The notes: generated from the sequence alone by a model not told the origin. 64,000 bases of DNA from Tanypteryx hageni (GCA_028673005.1 CM054118.1:57233338-57297337), one strand, 5' to 3'; numbered from the stretch's first letter, positions 11,551 to 24,348 are shown. Made by a program: numbers and translations.

Positions 11551-14500
11551 AAAGAAAATAGAGAAGATACGACATAAAGAGGGATTTCAATTGATATTTA
11601 ATGTGGTAGAATCGATTAAAGAATGAGAAGTTATATCGAAAGGAAGCATTTTATATAAAAAGTTGTAGGAAAGGGGATAAAAAGATATGGAGAGAGAATG
11701 ACGGTGAAGAAAAGGATTGTATTTGGTTATATAAGGTTACCGTCACTTTAGATTTTTCTCCTTGACGTTACCTCCTCCGTTTTGCTTGTTTAAAGCCTTC
11801 TACCACCCAGCCTTGTCGCTCCAAAGAGTTTCACGGGAACTTCTCCTTACAGAAGAAACCGTAAACTCAAAAGTTTTGCGTGCGTACCAGTGTAATTATC
11901 GCCGGTGAAAGGTTTGTCTAAAAGTATTTTCGACACTCTTCCCTTTCCGTCGCCTGTATTTATCCCTTGCTATCTCCCTCCTCTACGACCCCGAAGTCGC
12001 TCTTAATTAGCATGGGATCGAGCAATTCTTTGAGAATTTCCCAAGGTAGGGAGAGGTTAGAGAATGCCAGGTTTTGAAAAGTTTATTTTGTAGAGGAGGA
12101 GTCGACGTAACGGGAATAACTAATACGAAGGTGGAAAAGAGGCCTCCGGTAGCGCTCCAAATTGATTAAAAATTCTTCTCAAGTTTCTCCTCTCAAATTA
12201 CTTCCTGAGAATGGGCGCAGGCGCCGAAAACAGTTTACTGGGCGAATTTTACCGAAACTCTCGAATATTTAAACGGATGTGGGCGCGGATATTGCATTCA
12301 ACGCAAGTATTTCGTTTCGCTGAATAATCCAACCTGATCTTGATCTTAAATGATTTGAAACTTTATGAAATTCGGTGGTTTTAGGAAACCGAGTCATCCT
12401 CGAAATGGGATATATGATTGGTAGCCTCGCTTAAGTGGTTTTGTATGAAAGCCGAAAGTTCTATTTCAAAGAGAAACGTGCAAATGGTTATTGTTATTTG
12501 TATACGTTTTATCCGATGAGAAATGATTTGCAAATGAAGAAAAGGATGAACAAAATTTTTCATGTTCATAAACAGTTTTACTCCTTCCAAAATAGCCTTA
12601 TTATTTAAATAAAATTTTATCTGTAGAGTTTATAGATAAGAGTATTAAATAATGTATAATAAAATATTTGAGGTTTTGTAAAGAACTTATTATAAAAATA
12701 AAGGCTGTATAATTTTTTTAAAATATCGTATATTTTTATCCTAGATCAATTTCAATGGGCGTTAACTTCTCCAGTTAAGTCTATAGGGGTTGTATAATAA
12801 CTCAGTGAAAGAATAATTGCAAAGACTTATTGACATATTCTTAATAACCCTGGAAATTTTAATGGTTAAAAAGCTTGTCATTTAATAAAGCAGCTATTAT
12901 CAAAATCCTATTCCACGTGAATAATCTTGAAATATTATTGACGTCTCAGCCACACGAGGATCATATTTACGGATATATAACACGGCATACTGACAGACGC
13001 GATCTGGAAAAGTGATAGGAAGTCATACATCGTTGAACACCGAAAAAATCCAAGTATAAGCTTCATCCTAGATCTCCCTTTTCAAACAAGCCATTAGAGT
13101 AATCCACGAGATCCGAAAGACCGAAGCGTTTAATCCAATTGCGCGACTTTGAAGAGATTTGTGACCCGAGGAATACCTCGATATTTCCTTCCGTTCCTCC
13201 CTCTCTCTCTTGCTTAGAAATGGATCGGAGTTGAAGGTCTTACAAGATCCCGTTTCATAGAAGGGTCTTCTCTCTTTCTCTTAAGGGTTATCCAGCAACC
13301 CCAAGAGCGTGAAGGAGATGGATGATGGACCAGGGTTTTGGAGGCGAGGGTAACATCGGGGGATGGAACGGATGGAGGGTTGCGAGAGGGATGGGGAGAG
13401 TGATGGGGAGAGAGTGAGACGGAGAGGGAGGGAGTGTTAGATAAGGAATGCGATGAGGGTGACGGGTTTCGGAATTAGTTAATCCGTCGGCCCAACATAG
13501 AGGAGGTGTCCCAGGAGATTTTCCCCCTCCCCTTCCATCCCCCTCGGTCCATTCCGCCATCACGCCACTTCCTTTCCCCTCGTCCTATCTCTTCCACGAT
13601 ATTCGGAAGTTTTTTATGTATTTATTTTTTTCTCTCGCCGACGTCACAGGGAGTTTTGACCAACTGCTGCGAGGTAATGCTGCGGAGGGAAAAATATATA
13701 AAGGCGTAAAAGAATTTAGTTTTTTCCTCTCTCTCTCAGCTTAATGACTTTGTGATGGACTTTTAGGCTAGAAAAAATTTAATAGTTTCGTAATGGGTTT
13801 GTAATGAAGGAGTTAATGAAGAATTGTGGATAAACTTTTGTTCAAATGAAAGTTTGGTTTTTCTCGCGTACAAATTGTGCTTCGCGAGTTATATATTGAA
13901 AAAATATATTTTCTCCGAAGAACTATTATAATTAGGCAATTTTCTTTAATTTTACTGCTTAATTTTTGCCAGTACGGAGAAAATTTCTGTTGATTTAATT
14001 TTAAACACCTAATTAATAATTTCAAAAACTTAATTGAGATCTTTGGGCATTATATAAAGGTTTCTGTACTTTCCTATAAATAAATTTTATTCAGCGCAAT
14101 GAAATATATTTAATGGAACTATAGATTGTGGTAAAATATTTATAATGTAAGAAATTTTTATTATTTCAACATATCTGTAAAATTTACATAACTGTGTTAT
14201 GCATTTTAGCGGGAGGCATGCATATTATAAAATTTTAAATCTTATTTGATATGTTTGTTAATTTAAATGATAATTTCGTTTATGCCGTTTCTATCATACT
14301 TTCATTACGTATAGATTTATGCATTCAGTTTTCATTATCTTTTCCTTTCACTTTTAGCTTTCGACTCTTCCTTTTCAAATTCACTCTTCGATTATCCTCT
14401 TCCTATCTTTTCGTCTTTGTCCATCGTGACAACTCACGGACGAAAGAATGCCATTGCCTTCGAATCAGTTAATAGCTTTTTCGTATATTTTATGTAATAC

Positions 14501-14772
14501 TTGTTAGTGGCCTCTCGTATTAATCATCGAGCTCGTCTTGTGGCTAAAATGAAACCCAAAAAATAGGCACTTAAAAATCAAATTGACAAAATTAATACTT
14601 TCTCGAGAATAGCACCGATGAAAGCTGCCAGATATCCGAAATACGCATACCGATTTTCATAATCCTTTTAATTTTATACTTCCATTATCAATTTGATTTT
14701 TTAGTACTAACTTCTCATTTTAATGTCAAAATCTTTATCAATTTATTAGGCATGAACGAGTACGTATCTGTG

Positions 14773-14773
<1 letters not shown>
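9781..14773. other. Long spacer, no gene recognised
   Basis: About 5 kb with no recognisable element. A purine-rich tract (about 11170-11580, with an AG run near 11520-11545) explains the minus-strand 112-codon frame. Short open frames elsewhere (for example 12381-12590 and 13288-13563, both minus) carry no motif. Composition shifts to higher GC with more CpG at about 11900-12300 and 13080-13680 without a convincing exon or promoter. Confidence 0.5.

Positions 14774-14843
<70 letters not shown>
14774..14843. repeat. (TA)n microsatellite
   Basis: About 70 bases of uninterrupted TA, directly followed by a hairpin-forming element. Confidence 0.95.
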
Positions 14844-14844
<1 letters not shown>

Positions 14845-14923
14845 CAACTTACGGAAAAGGAAAGGTAAAATGAATATATGGATGTCAACAAGGTGTTTCC
14901 TCATCCCAACACCTTGTTGACAT

Positions 14924-14931
<8 letters not shown>
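14844..14931. mobile_element. Inverted-repeat element between two (TA)n arrays
   Basis: It contains a perfect 20-base stem, ATATGGATGTCAACAAGGTG at about 14875-14894 and its complement at about 14909-14928, around a 14-base loop (tttcctcatcccaa). The loop plus right arm match the right end of the element at 24.5 kb. The left flank (cttacggaaaaggaaagg) is the reverse complement of the sequence flanking that element on its right. This copy is therefore an inverted, shortened relative of the 24.35-24.58 kb element. Confidence 0.75.
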
Positions 14932-14962
<31 letters not shown>

Positions 14963-14978
14963 TAGATATGTATATATA
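14926..14978. repeat. (TA)n microsatellite, interrupted
   Basis: TA-rich repeat broken by GATAGATATG near 14961. It flanks the hairpin element on the right. Confidence 0.9.
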
Positions 14979-14983
14979 TATCT

Positions 14984-15600
14984 CACGGTAAATGTGCGTA
15001 GTCAGGAAAATGTATCAATTTCCCGGTTAATGTGCACATTTACCACCAACTTCGGTAAATGTAAGTATAACATACTTTTACCGATTGAATTGGGGAAATG
15101 TACACATTTACCTAGAGACACTCGTAAATGTGGATAAAAGTCGCAACACATGGCGGCGTCGCGAACATATGTTGCAGTTTAGAAGTACGGTAAATGTGCG
15201 TTGTCCGGTAAATGTGTAAATTTCCTGGTAAATGTGCACAACTAACTAAACTAAATTTGAACATGAAGGCAAATTTTACTCTGCCCCACCGGGTGGAGTA
15301 GGTTAGTCGAAGTGTTTTTGGTTCCTCCTCACGTTCACTGTGTTCCTCCTTCGGGCTGGGGAGCGTTTATCTTAATATATACCAGTGGAGTCGAACCCTC
15401 GATGATTTTTGTTATAAATTAACATAATTATTAAATTGTAGCATTTCTCATTCTTACTTATTTCCACATTTACCAAGGAACATCGGTAAAAGTGCACATT
15501 TACCGGGAAGGATAATACGTATTTCTGGAAATTTAAACTTACGTTTACCGAGCTTGGTGGTAAATGTGCACATTTCCCGATTGCGTACCTTTACTGTAAC
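14984..15600. mobile_element. Palindrome-rich MITE with long inverted ends
   Basis: About 14 copies of GGTAAATGTG or its complement are spread through the element, several fused into the 20-base palindrome GGTAAATGTGCACATTTACC or near variants (about 15025-15043, 15485-15504, 15560-15576). The first about 85 bases (to GTAAGT at 15066) and the last about 60 bases (from ACTTACG) are imperfect inverted copies of each other, sharing ACATTTACCACCAA. There is no coding capacity. The middle (about 15245-15425) lacks the motif and looks like an insertion. I do not recognise the superfamily. Confidence 0.75.
15285..15410 (-). mobile_element. SINE-like fragment, minus strand
   Basis: Read on the minus strand it carries a B-box-like word GGTTCGACTCC followed about 25 bases later by CGCTCCCCAGCCCGAAGGAGG. 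The same order, a B box then CGCTC..CTTC..GAAGG, occurs in the SINE at 59.7 kb. No A box is seen, so the tRNA head is truncated. It interrupts the motif-rich MITE around it. Confidence 0.45.
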
Positions 15601-15601
15601 A

Positions 15602-15619
15602 CACACACACGTGTGTGTG
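15602..15619. repeat. (CA)n/(TG)n perfect palindrome
   Basis: CACACACAC directly joined to GTGTGTGTG, an 18-base perfect palindrome at the right border of the MITE. Confidence 0.95.
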
Positions 15620-15951
15620 ATTTGTGTACTCGTGAATTAATTTTAGTATGCATACAAACTCGAGAACTTGGGCAACCCGAACATTAATGGGAGACAGAAA
15701 AAGGACGACTTATAGAAACTTCGAGTTAAAGATATTTATCTTAACGTACATGACCACGAGCGACAAAAAAAGTCCACTTCGATTTATCGAAATTCAAGTT
15801 ATAGACGCTGGAATTGTCGATGCTCGACTGAATGTACACACATGTATTTATTTAAGAGAGCGTGCCTGTATTTTGCTCGCGTATATCTTTCTCTCTATTT
15901 ATATGCCCTCAATAAGTTTCGGAGGCTTACAACACTCCGTTTGTGATTTGT
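15620..15951. other. Spacer with 132-codon frame
   Basis: A plus-strand frame opens at 15648 and runs into the family A copy that follows, ending at 16046. It has no recognisable domain, and its last third is repeat sequence, so I do not call a gene. Confidence 0.5.
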
Positions 15952-16570
15952 TACTTTCTCCATGTACGAAGTATAGAGAAAGTATTGTTTTTATAAAAAA
16001 AATCGAATTCGAGATTTCAACGGAAATACGTTTTAAGGTCCCCTGAACACGTTTTGACTATTTTCTCGATGTCTTTGTCTGTCTGTTTGTCAGTCTGTCA
16101 GTCTAGTATGTGATAGATTTTTGTGGACGCTCTAACTCAAAAACCATTAATCAGATCAATGCAAAATTTTATATTTAACATTTTTATAAAAGTTAAAAGA
16201 TCTGATCAGTTTTTGGTAAAAATCGGTCGACCAGAAGTGGGTGTTTACTCTTGTCACATCCGTTATGTTGAATTATTTACTTTAATATTTGATAAATGTA
16301 TTGGAATAAAAGTATTCGGAAATTTCATTTTCTACAACCTTTGTTTGATATATTTTTCTTTATATATTATTTTTTAGCTGCCGTCACCATGCCACCTACC
16401 AACGACTATTGTTAACAATTGACGCTTAGTTACGTCTTAGTAACGTTCCTTTTTCTTTTCTTAATTGTCAACCGGAAGTAAATATTGACAACGACCCCAG
16501 AGCTAACAACATGTAATTTGCCATATAAATATGGAGAAAGTCATGTGTTGCCCACATCAGTTTTTTTTTT
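15952..16570 (+). mobile_element. Family A repeat, copy 4
   Basis: Full-length subfamily A-I copy: TACTTTCTCCATGTACGAAG foldback, TGTC/AGTC microsatellite at about 16072-16104, body phrases 'aaaaccattaatcag', ATTGTTAACAAT, and the 3' end ATGGAGAAAGTCATGTG then CCCACATCAG followed by a T run. The internal 12-bp hairpin is weaker here: its left arm is mutated to TTCGGAAAT. Confidence 0.9.
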
Positions 16571-16574
16571 CTGT

Positions 16575-16800
16575 GAGAGGTTTTCTTTAGGTGCATTTGC
16601 CTAATTACCCATAGTTTTCCTAATCGAGAATTTGGCACCTTGACGAAGGCTTTTATAGCCTGTTGAGAAGGCTTGCGCGTCCTGATAACCCTGAAAGCTA
16701 TGCCACCGGGAGCATTTGCATCTGATAGGGTCACCCCTGCTGGAAAGGTCAAAGGGTAAGGATCAGACAAAGACCAAATCCACTGGTTCTCCAAGTAATT
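16575..16800 (-). mobile_element. Probable LINE-derived fragment, minus strand
   Basis: On the minus strand a frame (to the methionine at 16794) reads through 'CAGGGGTGACCCTATCAGATG', 'GCTCCCGGTGGCATAGC' and 'ACGCAAGCCTTC'. From memory of insect repeats, these words resemble a 5' region conserved in non-LTR retrotransposons. The tail of this 108-codon frame runs into the adjacent family A copy. No reverse transcriptase motif is present. The assignment rests on pattern memory only. Confidence 0.35.
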
Positions 16801-19138
16801 TGAAGATATTCGCTAGGAGGCCAAACTTCCGCCTATAACCTTGCTATATTCTCACAATTAGTATGAATATTTAATCCGAAACCAGTATAAAATGAAGGAG
16901 GGATGATGAGAATAGACAAATGCGTTGAAAAAAGGAATATCGGCTAAAATTGAGGAAATTCCGTAACAAATTCAAAAGTAAGACATCGATTTCGCGAAAA
17001 TCACCGAAACTAAAATAAATTCAAAGTGGGAAATACTTTAGGGATATATCGGTTAATAAAGAATGTGTTCACAATCGCACTAAGAGAAAGGCGTCTGTCA
17101 GAAGAATGAAATGTGGCATTTATCTCATATACACACATAAACAACCTCCAAGTGGATTATCAGAGTTGTCAGCGAGTCATTGTAATTGGTGCTGTAGCGT
17201 AGCCGTTCATTAAAGTTATAAAAACTGAGATGAAAGACGAGATGTCTCGCAAGATAGAAGAAATCGAAACTGTTTTTCGATGATAATATTTTTGTTTTGA
17301 TGCAGTTTATTTCAAGAGTTAAAACAGGAAAACGTGAGAGAAGATGTATCGTTCACGGAATTTCGAAGGGCGTTTGATATTATCTTCATTGTAATGATGT
17401 TTAAGGCACTTATTCCCTTCTAATTTCTCTGTTTATCTCCCTATACCTCTTTTTCACTTCTCTTTTCCTTCTCTCTCGCACGCTCCTCTTTCTGACTTTT
17501 ATTTTCCAAAGCGATTTAAAAGTCACGCTGCACCCAACATGGCGACCTTTGTATTTTAATCTTCGAATAAATCTCTCGATTCTTTTCGCCTCAACACGTA
17601 GCCTGTGGAACTTTGGTTGCCCGTCAATCTTATCAAATTAAGCTAATGCATCCACTAATCTTAAGTTCGTTGTTGACGCCGCAAGAGATGTTATTCGGAT
17701 TTTTAGGGTATAATATTAAGGCGAAATAAAGTAAAATAGGTTGAATCAAAACTATATCAGTCAAAATTATTACGTATTTTAGGGAAGTTTATCTCACGTC
17801 CAAAAAATGAAGTTTAAATTGAATTATATATTTGAAGCTGTCAAATTTAAGCATTAATCAATTTGAGATTCAACCATTTGTAAAAATTATTATCTATTTC
17901 CTTTCCACTTGGTTTCCACATTCGAGCGCTTTTTTCGGTGTAAGAGGCAGAAAATCTTTCTTTTTAACGACGAGTCCCGTCATCTTTTTCACAATTCCCA
18001 TTATGAATCTTTGATCGATCAGCCAAGCATATCTCTTCATTAGTCCTTAACATTTTCCTCTCCGACGTTCGTGATAAAAAACTTTGGTAAGGGAAGCTTC
18101 TATATCGTCAGAAGATAGACTGTAATTTGTCCAAGTTTTAATAACTTATAAAAAACGAGTCGTCGCCAAGCCTTCATCAATTCCGATTAAATTTCGTTTA
18201 TTTTACTTGCTTTATCCTCATCGTGTCTCTCTCTCTCTTTTCTCTAATTCTTTTGCCCGTTTTTAACAACCAAAATCCATATTAAAAACTCCGTTCTCAT
18301 TTTTCTCATTTCCTTTTGCCTCTTTCCCTGCAGAATAAACCGCGTGCATGTTTTTATATCTCTTTGAAGAATTATTTTTTTCTCAGAGTTTTTGCATCAC
18401 TTCATCTTGTCATTACAGCGTGCGCTTATGTCGTCTCGTCATTTTTTATACTTCACAAAAAATAAAATAAATAGATTTTTCGACGATATTCGCGAATTTG
18501 AAAAACATAGGATAGTAATGTTGAATAAAAATGGAAAGACATCCACTTAAAGGCGCGTTGCAACAAGTTTTTGTTTTCTCTGGAAGAGCCGATTGTTTTT
18601 TTGTGTCAAAACTCTTTACATTTGTTTTAACAGAAATGGACTGTACTGGGATTGATCATGTTTATTTTTTTGATGTCGCGAGAAATTTTATGTCACCCAC
18701 GTCCTGTTAAATTCGACATCCACTCGTTTTCAAGGGAATGTTCTCTGCAGAGAAAAGAAAGAAATACTTGATCGTTCTATATGGCATTGGTATACATCAA
18801 GTGTAAAATTATTTTCGAGCATAAAATTTAATAAGTTTTAATAATACTGAGTTGATTGCATGATTCTTTCCTTGCTCATATCGAGGGAATTACTTAGAGG
18901 CAAAAAATGGGGATGGATCAAATTTTTTTGTACAATAACCTCTGAAATTTTCCTATTCGAATCTCGAGAACTATAAATTTTAATTTTCGGTATGATGCAA
19001 ATAAATTTGATCCATAAATGGTAATTTAATAATTAAATTCATTCCACGATATTGAAATTGCGTTATTATCTAAACAATAAATTTGTCGGGATACCTTCTT
19101 TCGCCATTGAAAAAATTTATAATAATTTTTTAAAACTA
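16801..19138. other. Spacer, no gene recognised
   Basis: AT-rich sequence with short T/C-rich patches (about 17400-17500, 18220-18340). No element, RNA gene or convincing coding frame. Confidence 0.5.
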
Positions 19139-19590
19139 TTTATTCAATAAATTATTTTTAAGACCATTTTTAGTATTAAACTTCTTTAATATATGCGTAC
19201 TAAAATGAAGAAAATAAATATTCTTTAAATTGTATAAAGTGCACTAAAAAGTAAAAAAAAAAGAAAATTTGGACTCTTCGATCATGAAATATTGAAGTTT
19301 TTTAATCTTCAATCATGAAATACAGAAATTAAAGAATTTTGGCTGTAATTTTATAACATAAATACAAATAACTAATTAAATTCAATACGCAAAAATCCTT
19401 TAATTTCAATATTTCATAATCGAAGATTCAAAGTTTTCAATATCTCGTGATCGAAGTTCAAAATTTTATTTTTTTCCTTTAGTGAGCTTTATACAATCTA
19501 AAGAATATTTATTTTCTTCATTTTAGTACTCGTATATTAAAGAATTTTAATACTAAAAATACTTCTTTTAAATAATTTGTTTTATTCATT
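19139..19590. mobile_element. Foldback (long inverted repeat) element, about 450 bp
   Basis: Two imperfect arms of about 180-200 bases face each other around a centre near 19350-19390. Paired words include TTTTTAGTATTAAA with TTTTAATACTAAAAA, AAAATGAAGAAAATAAATAT with its complement, TTGTATAAAGTGCACTAAA with TTTAGTGAGCTTTATACAA, and CTTCGATCATGAAATATTGA with a diverged complement. No coding capacity. It is probably a MITE or foldback transposon whose arms have diverged. Confidence 0.7.
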
Positions 19591-22500
19591 TTAGCGTTGG
19601 TTTTTCTAAAATTAAGTAAAATTCCAGATACAAGCAAATAATTCAGTTGATGCTGTTGTGGTAGATTTCTCAAATACAGCGTCTCCGAATTTATATTTTT
19701 TTTTCCAATGGTCTAATTAAATTTTTGATGGCGGCTAATGGTTGTCCACCTACCACACGGGGTTGACGAGGAGTCGTAAACTTCGGTATTTTTGTCCTAG
19801 GTTCAATATCAACTGAGATATGGGCAAAAGTATATTTAAAAACATATAAAGCCATCTACAGAAAATTGGTATAACTAAAAGGGCTGACAAAGTCACATAA
19901 AATAAAATTAGAAATAAGTTCGGAGACGATTTTTATTAAATAATTTTAAAAAAGTACGCGATACAAGCATTTTATAATGTTCTCTGTTCAACCGAGCATT
20001 TTACAAATATTTTTTCCCCTTCGATCTCCCTAAACTATCCGTCCGAAAGAGTTAATTAAATTGGACGATTAGGCAAAAACGTCTGTCATTTCAAAGACGG
20101 AAATTTTCCGGTCTGTTCGCACCGTTTCACTGCGTCTCTTCAAAACCATTCGACCGATTTGTATGTTTATTTTAGAATCCTCTCAGAGTCTATCCCATGA
20201 AAATTTTCAGCACGAATTAATTCTACTAGAGATCCGAGTCGAACGATGGAAAGGAGATGGAGAGATTCCTTTTTTCCCAAGCGCCAATTTCCTCGCATTG
20301 TTTAAAATACGCCAGTGATTGAAAACGCCAGGCGCAGAAGCTTCCGTTTCTGCCTCAACCCAAAAAGAACTTCTCCGCCTCCGATTTTCCCGTCGCTTTC
20401 TCTTGTCATTCCTCTTTCTTCTCGCCTTATAATCTTCTCCTTCCTCTCGCGTCCTTCCAGACAATCTCCCAGCACGTAGTCTTCCATTTTTCGCGAAACT
20501 TCCGTCAATCTCGGGCATTTTTTGCGAAACTGGAAGTGCCGCTCTTTATGCGAACTTATCCCACCTTGCTCGTTTCCGTAAAAAAAAGATAAATTGAAAA
20601 TATCGCGGAAACTTTTTTATTGAATATATTCCTGCCGAGTCCTAAGTTTTTATGGGAATTTTTACAAGGTTGGGACAGTCCTTTCACAAATTATTGATAG
20701 GATTCTGCGAGATTGATATGATCCAACTCCTCCGTATCTTTTGGCAGAGACAAGGATGCCTCGCCGTATTCGTTCTGTTTTTATTTTGTCAGACAGCTCG
20801 GTATAAAAGTTTTCAAGATGCAATTCTTCGCTTTAATGACAAGTTGGACGACACTAAGTAATTTTTATATCGATGCGAGAGATTTGATCAAGAAGGGGTG
20901 GAATTTTTTTTAGCATACGCGTAGTAATCTGGATGTCAAATATCTTATAAATTTGTCAAATATTGGATGGATTCTAACCCCTTATATATATGACGATTGC
21001 TATTGAACGCAACATTCAAATCTTACACAAATACCAATCTTTCCTCTGAATTCGGAAACAAATATAATTCGCAAAACAAAATTACCTCTTTTATTCTCGA
21101 GTTTGATCCGCACGCAGTTTCTTTTCACGCAATTCAAATACGTATATTTAAGCAATTTTTATTTTTCACATTCAATATTATATAGTTCTAAAGCACTAGA
21201 AATGCTAGTGGTCTGGCTGGGTGTGTGATGTTTGATCTTATAATGCCTTACCCTTTAAATAAATATCGAATCTATTTTGAAATATGTTTGTCAGGGAAGT
21301 GTGTTATTTTTTAACGTTTAGGTACATAATGACTTGCGCTATTTTTTTTACCGATATTGACAATGTGTTTTTTGAACAGTTAGATGTAAGCTATCGTCAA
21401 GTAATTTGAGCGAGGAAAATCATTTAGAGCAACTTTAACTTATATTTTTATTGTTATTATGATAGTTAAAAAGAAAATAAGTGAGGGAAAATAACAGAAC
21501 AAATTGCCTACGGCACTTTTTTCTTGTTTTAGGATGATGACATAATCATAAGGTTATATCTCTGTTTAGGATCGACGGCCTCATAATCAAGTCTATAAAT
21601 TCCCTTTAAAATCATTATATCAACGCTATGTAATAATATTCTTCCCAATTAACAGTGGTGGTCTTTGCTAGGGCAATTTTATTTCTCATTGTTAAAAATC
21701 GGAAAATGTTTCCTCTATTTTTGGATTAATGGCAATTGGTTGCTCTTATTTGGCACAGCTTTGATTTTTTAAATATATGTCTTCCAACTATAGAACTGAT
21801 CGTGTCCCGAGCTCCTATCTTACTTTTAACTAATATAAAAATGCAAATTTATAATACCATGCACCGATATCATGCTTTTCTTGTGGCGATCGAAATGAAA
21901 CAAAGGGGTCGGAAAAAAGACGATTATTCTCCTCCAGCTAATCCTAGATCCATCAAAGTTTCATTATCTCTAGCTCTTATATGGATCGTCATATTTAAAA
22001 AAATTGACTTCACCAAGTCGCAGTACTCCAGAGATCCTGCCAGAGCAGACGGACAGACATACCGAATACATAAGCGATTTTTAGAAGAAAGGGCTAAAAA
22101 TTAAAACATTTAGAATACATCAGTTTTATATAAAAAATTAGGCATGAAAAGAATTTGTACTTAAATATTTTTTGTTAAACTACGGTAAAGTGGTATAATT
22201 TTGCATTATTATGCATTATTTTACTAATCTTTAGTCAGTAAATAAATTGTCTAATTCCTTCTGAACAGAAACAAAATTAATATTAAAAATTTTCAGAACC
22301 TTATATCGCAAAATATAAGTTCGGCTCTAAAATAATTGTTAATTTTAGAATCGAATGTACCTTCGTGGAGGTGTGGTGCGAATTACCCCAAGCCTGATCG
22401 ACCGGGAAAAAACCAGTCATTCCATTCAAAAGATTTTCCTCCTTATCGATTACTAGGTCAAAACCATTTCGTTTTATATAAAAAAACGACAGAACAAGGT

Positions 22501-24010
22501 CATATCACACGAAAAACTCCAATTATGCGACAAGTTCTTTGCCAAAACTCGCCCGTGGCGTATTAAAATATGTTGGTGGTTCCTTAAAATCATTCCCATT
22601 ATCCTTTTATCTCTATTTTGAAAACAAAGAGGAAGAAAGAAAATATTCCCCGTCGACGCAAATAAAGTCTTCTGTGAATAATTCACGACTCGATCGATCT
22701 TGGAGTTCGTGCTTTCACGGGGTTGATTTATCACCATTTATCATGTGAAGGGAAGAAATTAAAAATGCTCAGGAAAATATTCGTGCAGACAGCTTCCCAA
22801 GTTCAACCAATGACAAAGGTTAAAAATATCTAAGAGAGCCATCGAATGACCTCTAGGGTCGTTGATTTAAATCACGCCCCTTCATTTTACCTACTGCGTT
22901 GAATTCTATCTACGTAACAAGGTGAGAACGGTACAAGTATGACTGTCCAAACAAAAGAATATGTTTCGATTTTTTATGTTGAATTTTATATCCTATTTTT
23001 GTTTCAGGAACGATTTATAGAAGGTTAGTTTTGTTGCAAAAACTACTGACAAGTTCTATCGAGTAAATATTATATTTTTAGTAGTTTTATGCAAAGTAAG
23101 TGATATGGGTGTACCCTAACTGAAATACTCGATCCAGATATCATAATTCTCCAGTCAAAAACTCATTACACAAACGATTTCTAATGATAGATTCTCGGAT
23201 AAAATATTCTTGTATTTTTGTATCGCCAATATCGCACCGCATCGAATCGCCGGTATCGATCCACATCCCACGTCATTAACAAATAAAACCAAAAGAGCGA
23301 AACATATTTTTCGACGATCTCCGAAAGATAGGGCTCCCTTAGGGCCGAACGCGGGGATAAGATCCGACGTTATGGACAAAAAATACCGCTCATCCGCGAA
23401 CGACGCGTGCTATGTACTCCAATAAAAAAGGGCATTTCCGTTCTGGCAGAAGTTATTTCTCACACGAGCCGCGCCGTAGGACGACACATATTCGATAAAT
23501 TCTGAGGAAAAGGACATTTGCGGGGGACTCCCATCACGCCCTTCTTACAGGTATACCTCTCCTTCGATTCCTTCCCCCTTTCCTCCGCCTCTTTTCCCCT
23601 CTCAACCCCCTCTCCTCCCTCTCCCCTCCCTCCCCCTCCTCCCTCCTTCCTCTTAGGAGAGAGACGCATGTTACCTACCTTTTCCTCCCTCTCCCCATCT
23701 TCCCCAGCAAGAAGTCGTCACGCCATGCCCCGTACTCTTAAAAAAAAGTTCTCCCCCTCCCATCAACCTTCCCTCCGTCCATCCACCCCTGCTTCCCCTT
23801 ACTACAGTGGAAAACCCCTCCACATCCCTCTTCCAACCCCTTGTTCCCTCGGGGTTACTTCTGATGGAAACGGGGATAGACGGGTATGAAGAGATATCTC
23901 GGAAAGGAAGGGGAGAAGGGGGAGGGATGGGGGAGAGAGAATCGCCCATGAATAATTCATAATTCGTCCGAAGAAATACACACAGAGAGAGGGAGAGATG
24001 GGAAGTAGGG
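19591..24010. other. Spacer, no gene recognised
   Basis: AT-rich to about 20000, then CpG-richer around 20030-20560, AT-rich to 22300, and mixed after that. Pyrimidine-rich at 23540-23850, where frames are open by composition. A plus-strand frame at 21736-22104 (122 codons) shows no motif; near its end are CAGACGGACAGACA words like the microsatellite part of families A and B. Confidence 0.5.
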
Positions 24011-24012
24011 AG

Positions 24013-24135
24013 TGAGAGATAGTAATGGGAAAGTGTTGTAGATATGCGTATGCATAGATGAGAGCGAAAGAGATAGAGAGAGAGAGGGTAAGCGGAATTG
24101 CGTGGAGTAAGGTAAGGGAAATAGGGCGACCAAAA

Positions 24136-24172
<37 letters not shown>

Positions 24173-24289
24173 GAAATGAGAGATAGTAATGGGAAAGTGT
24201 TGTAGATATGCGTATGCATAGATAGAGATAGAGAGAGAGGGTAAGTGGAATTGCGTGGAGTAAGGTAAGGGAAATAGGGCGACCAAAAC

Positions 24290-24348
<59 letters not shown>
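24013..24348. repeat. 164-bp tandem duplication containing (TA)n
   Basis: The block from TGAGAGATAGTAATGGGAAA to 'gggcgaccaaaa' followed by (TA)n occurs at 24013-24176 and again from 24177. The (TA)n is about 33 bases in the first unit and about 58 in the second (24293-24350). Differences are few: a GA-run length change and 'agcgg' versus 'agtgg'. This is a recent duplication with independent microsatellite change. Confidence 0.9.
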
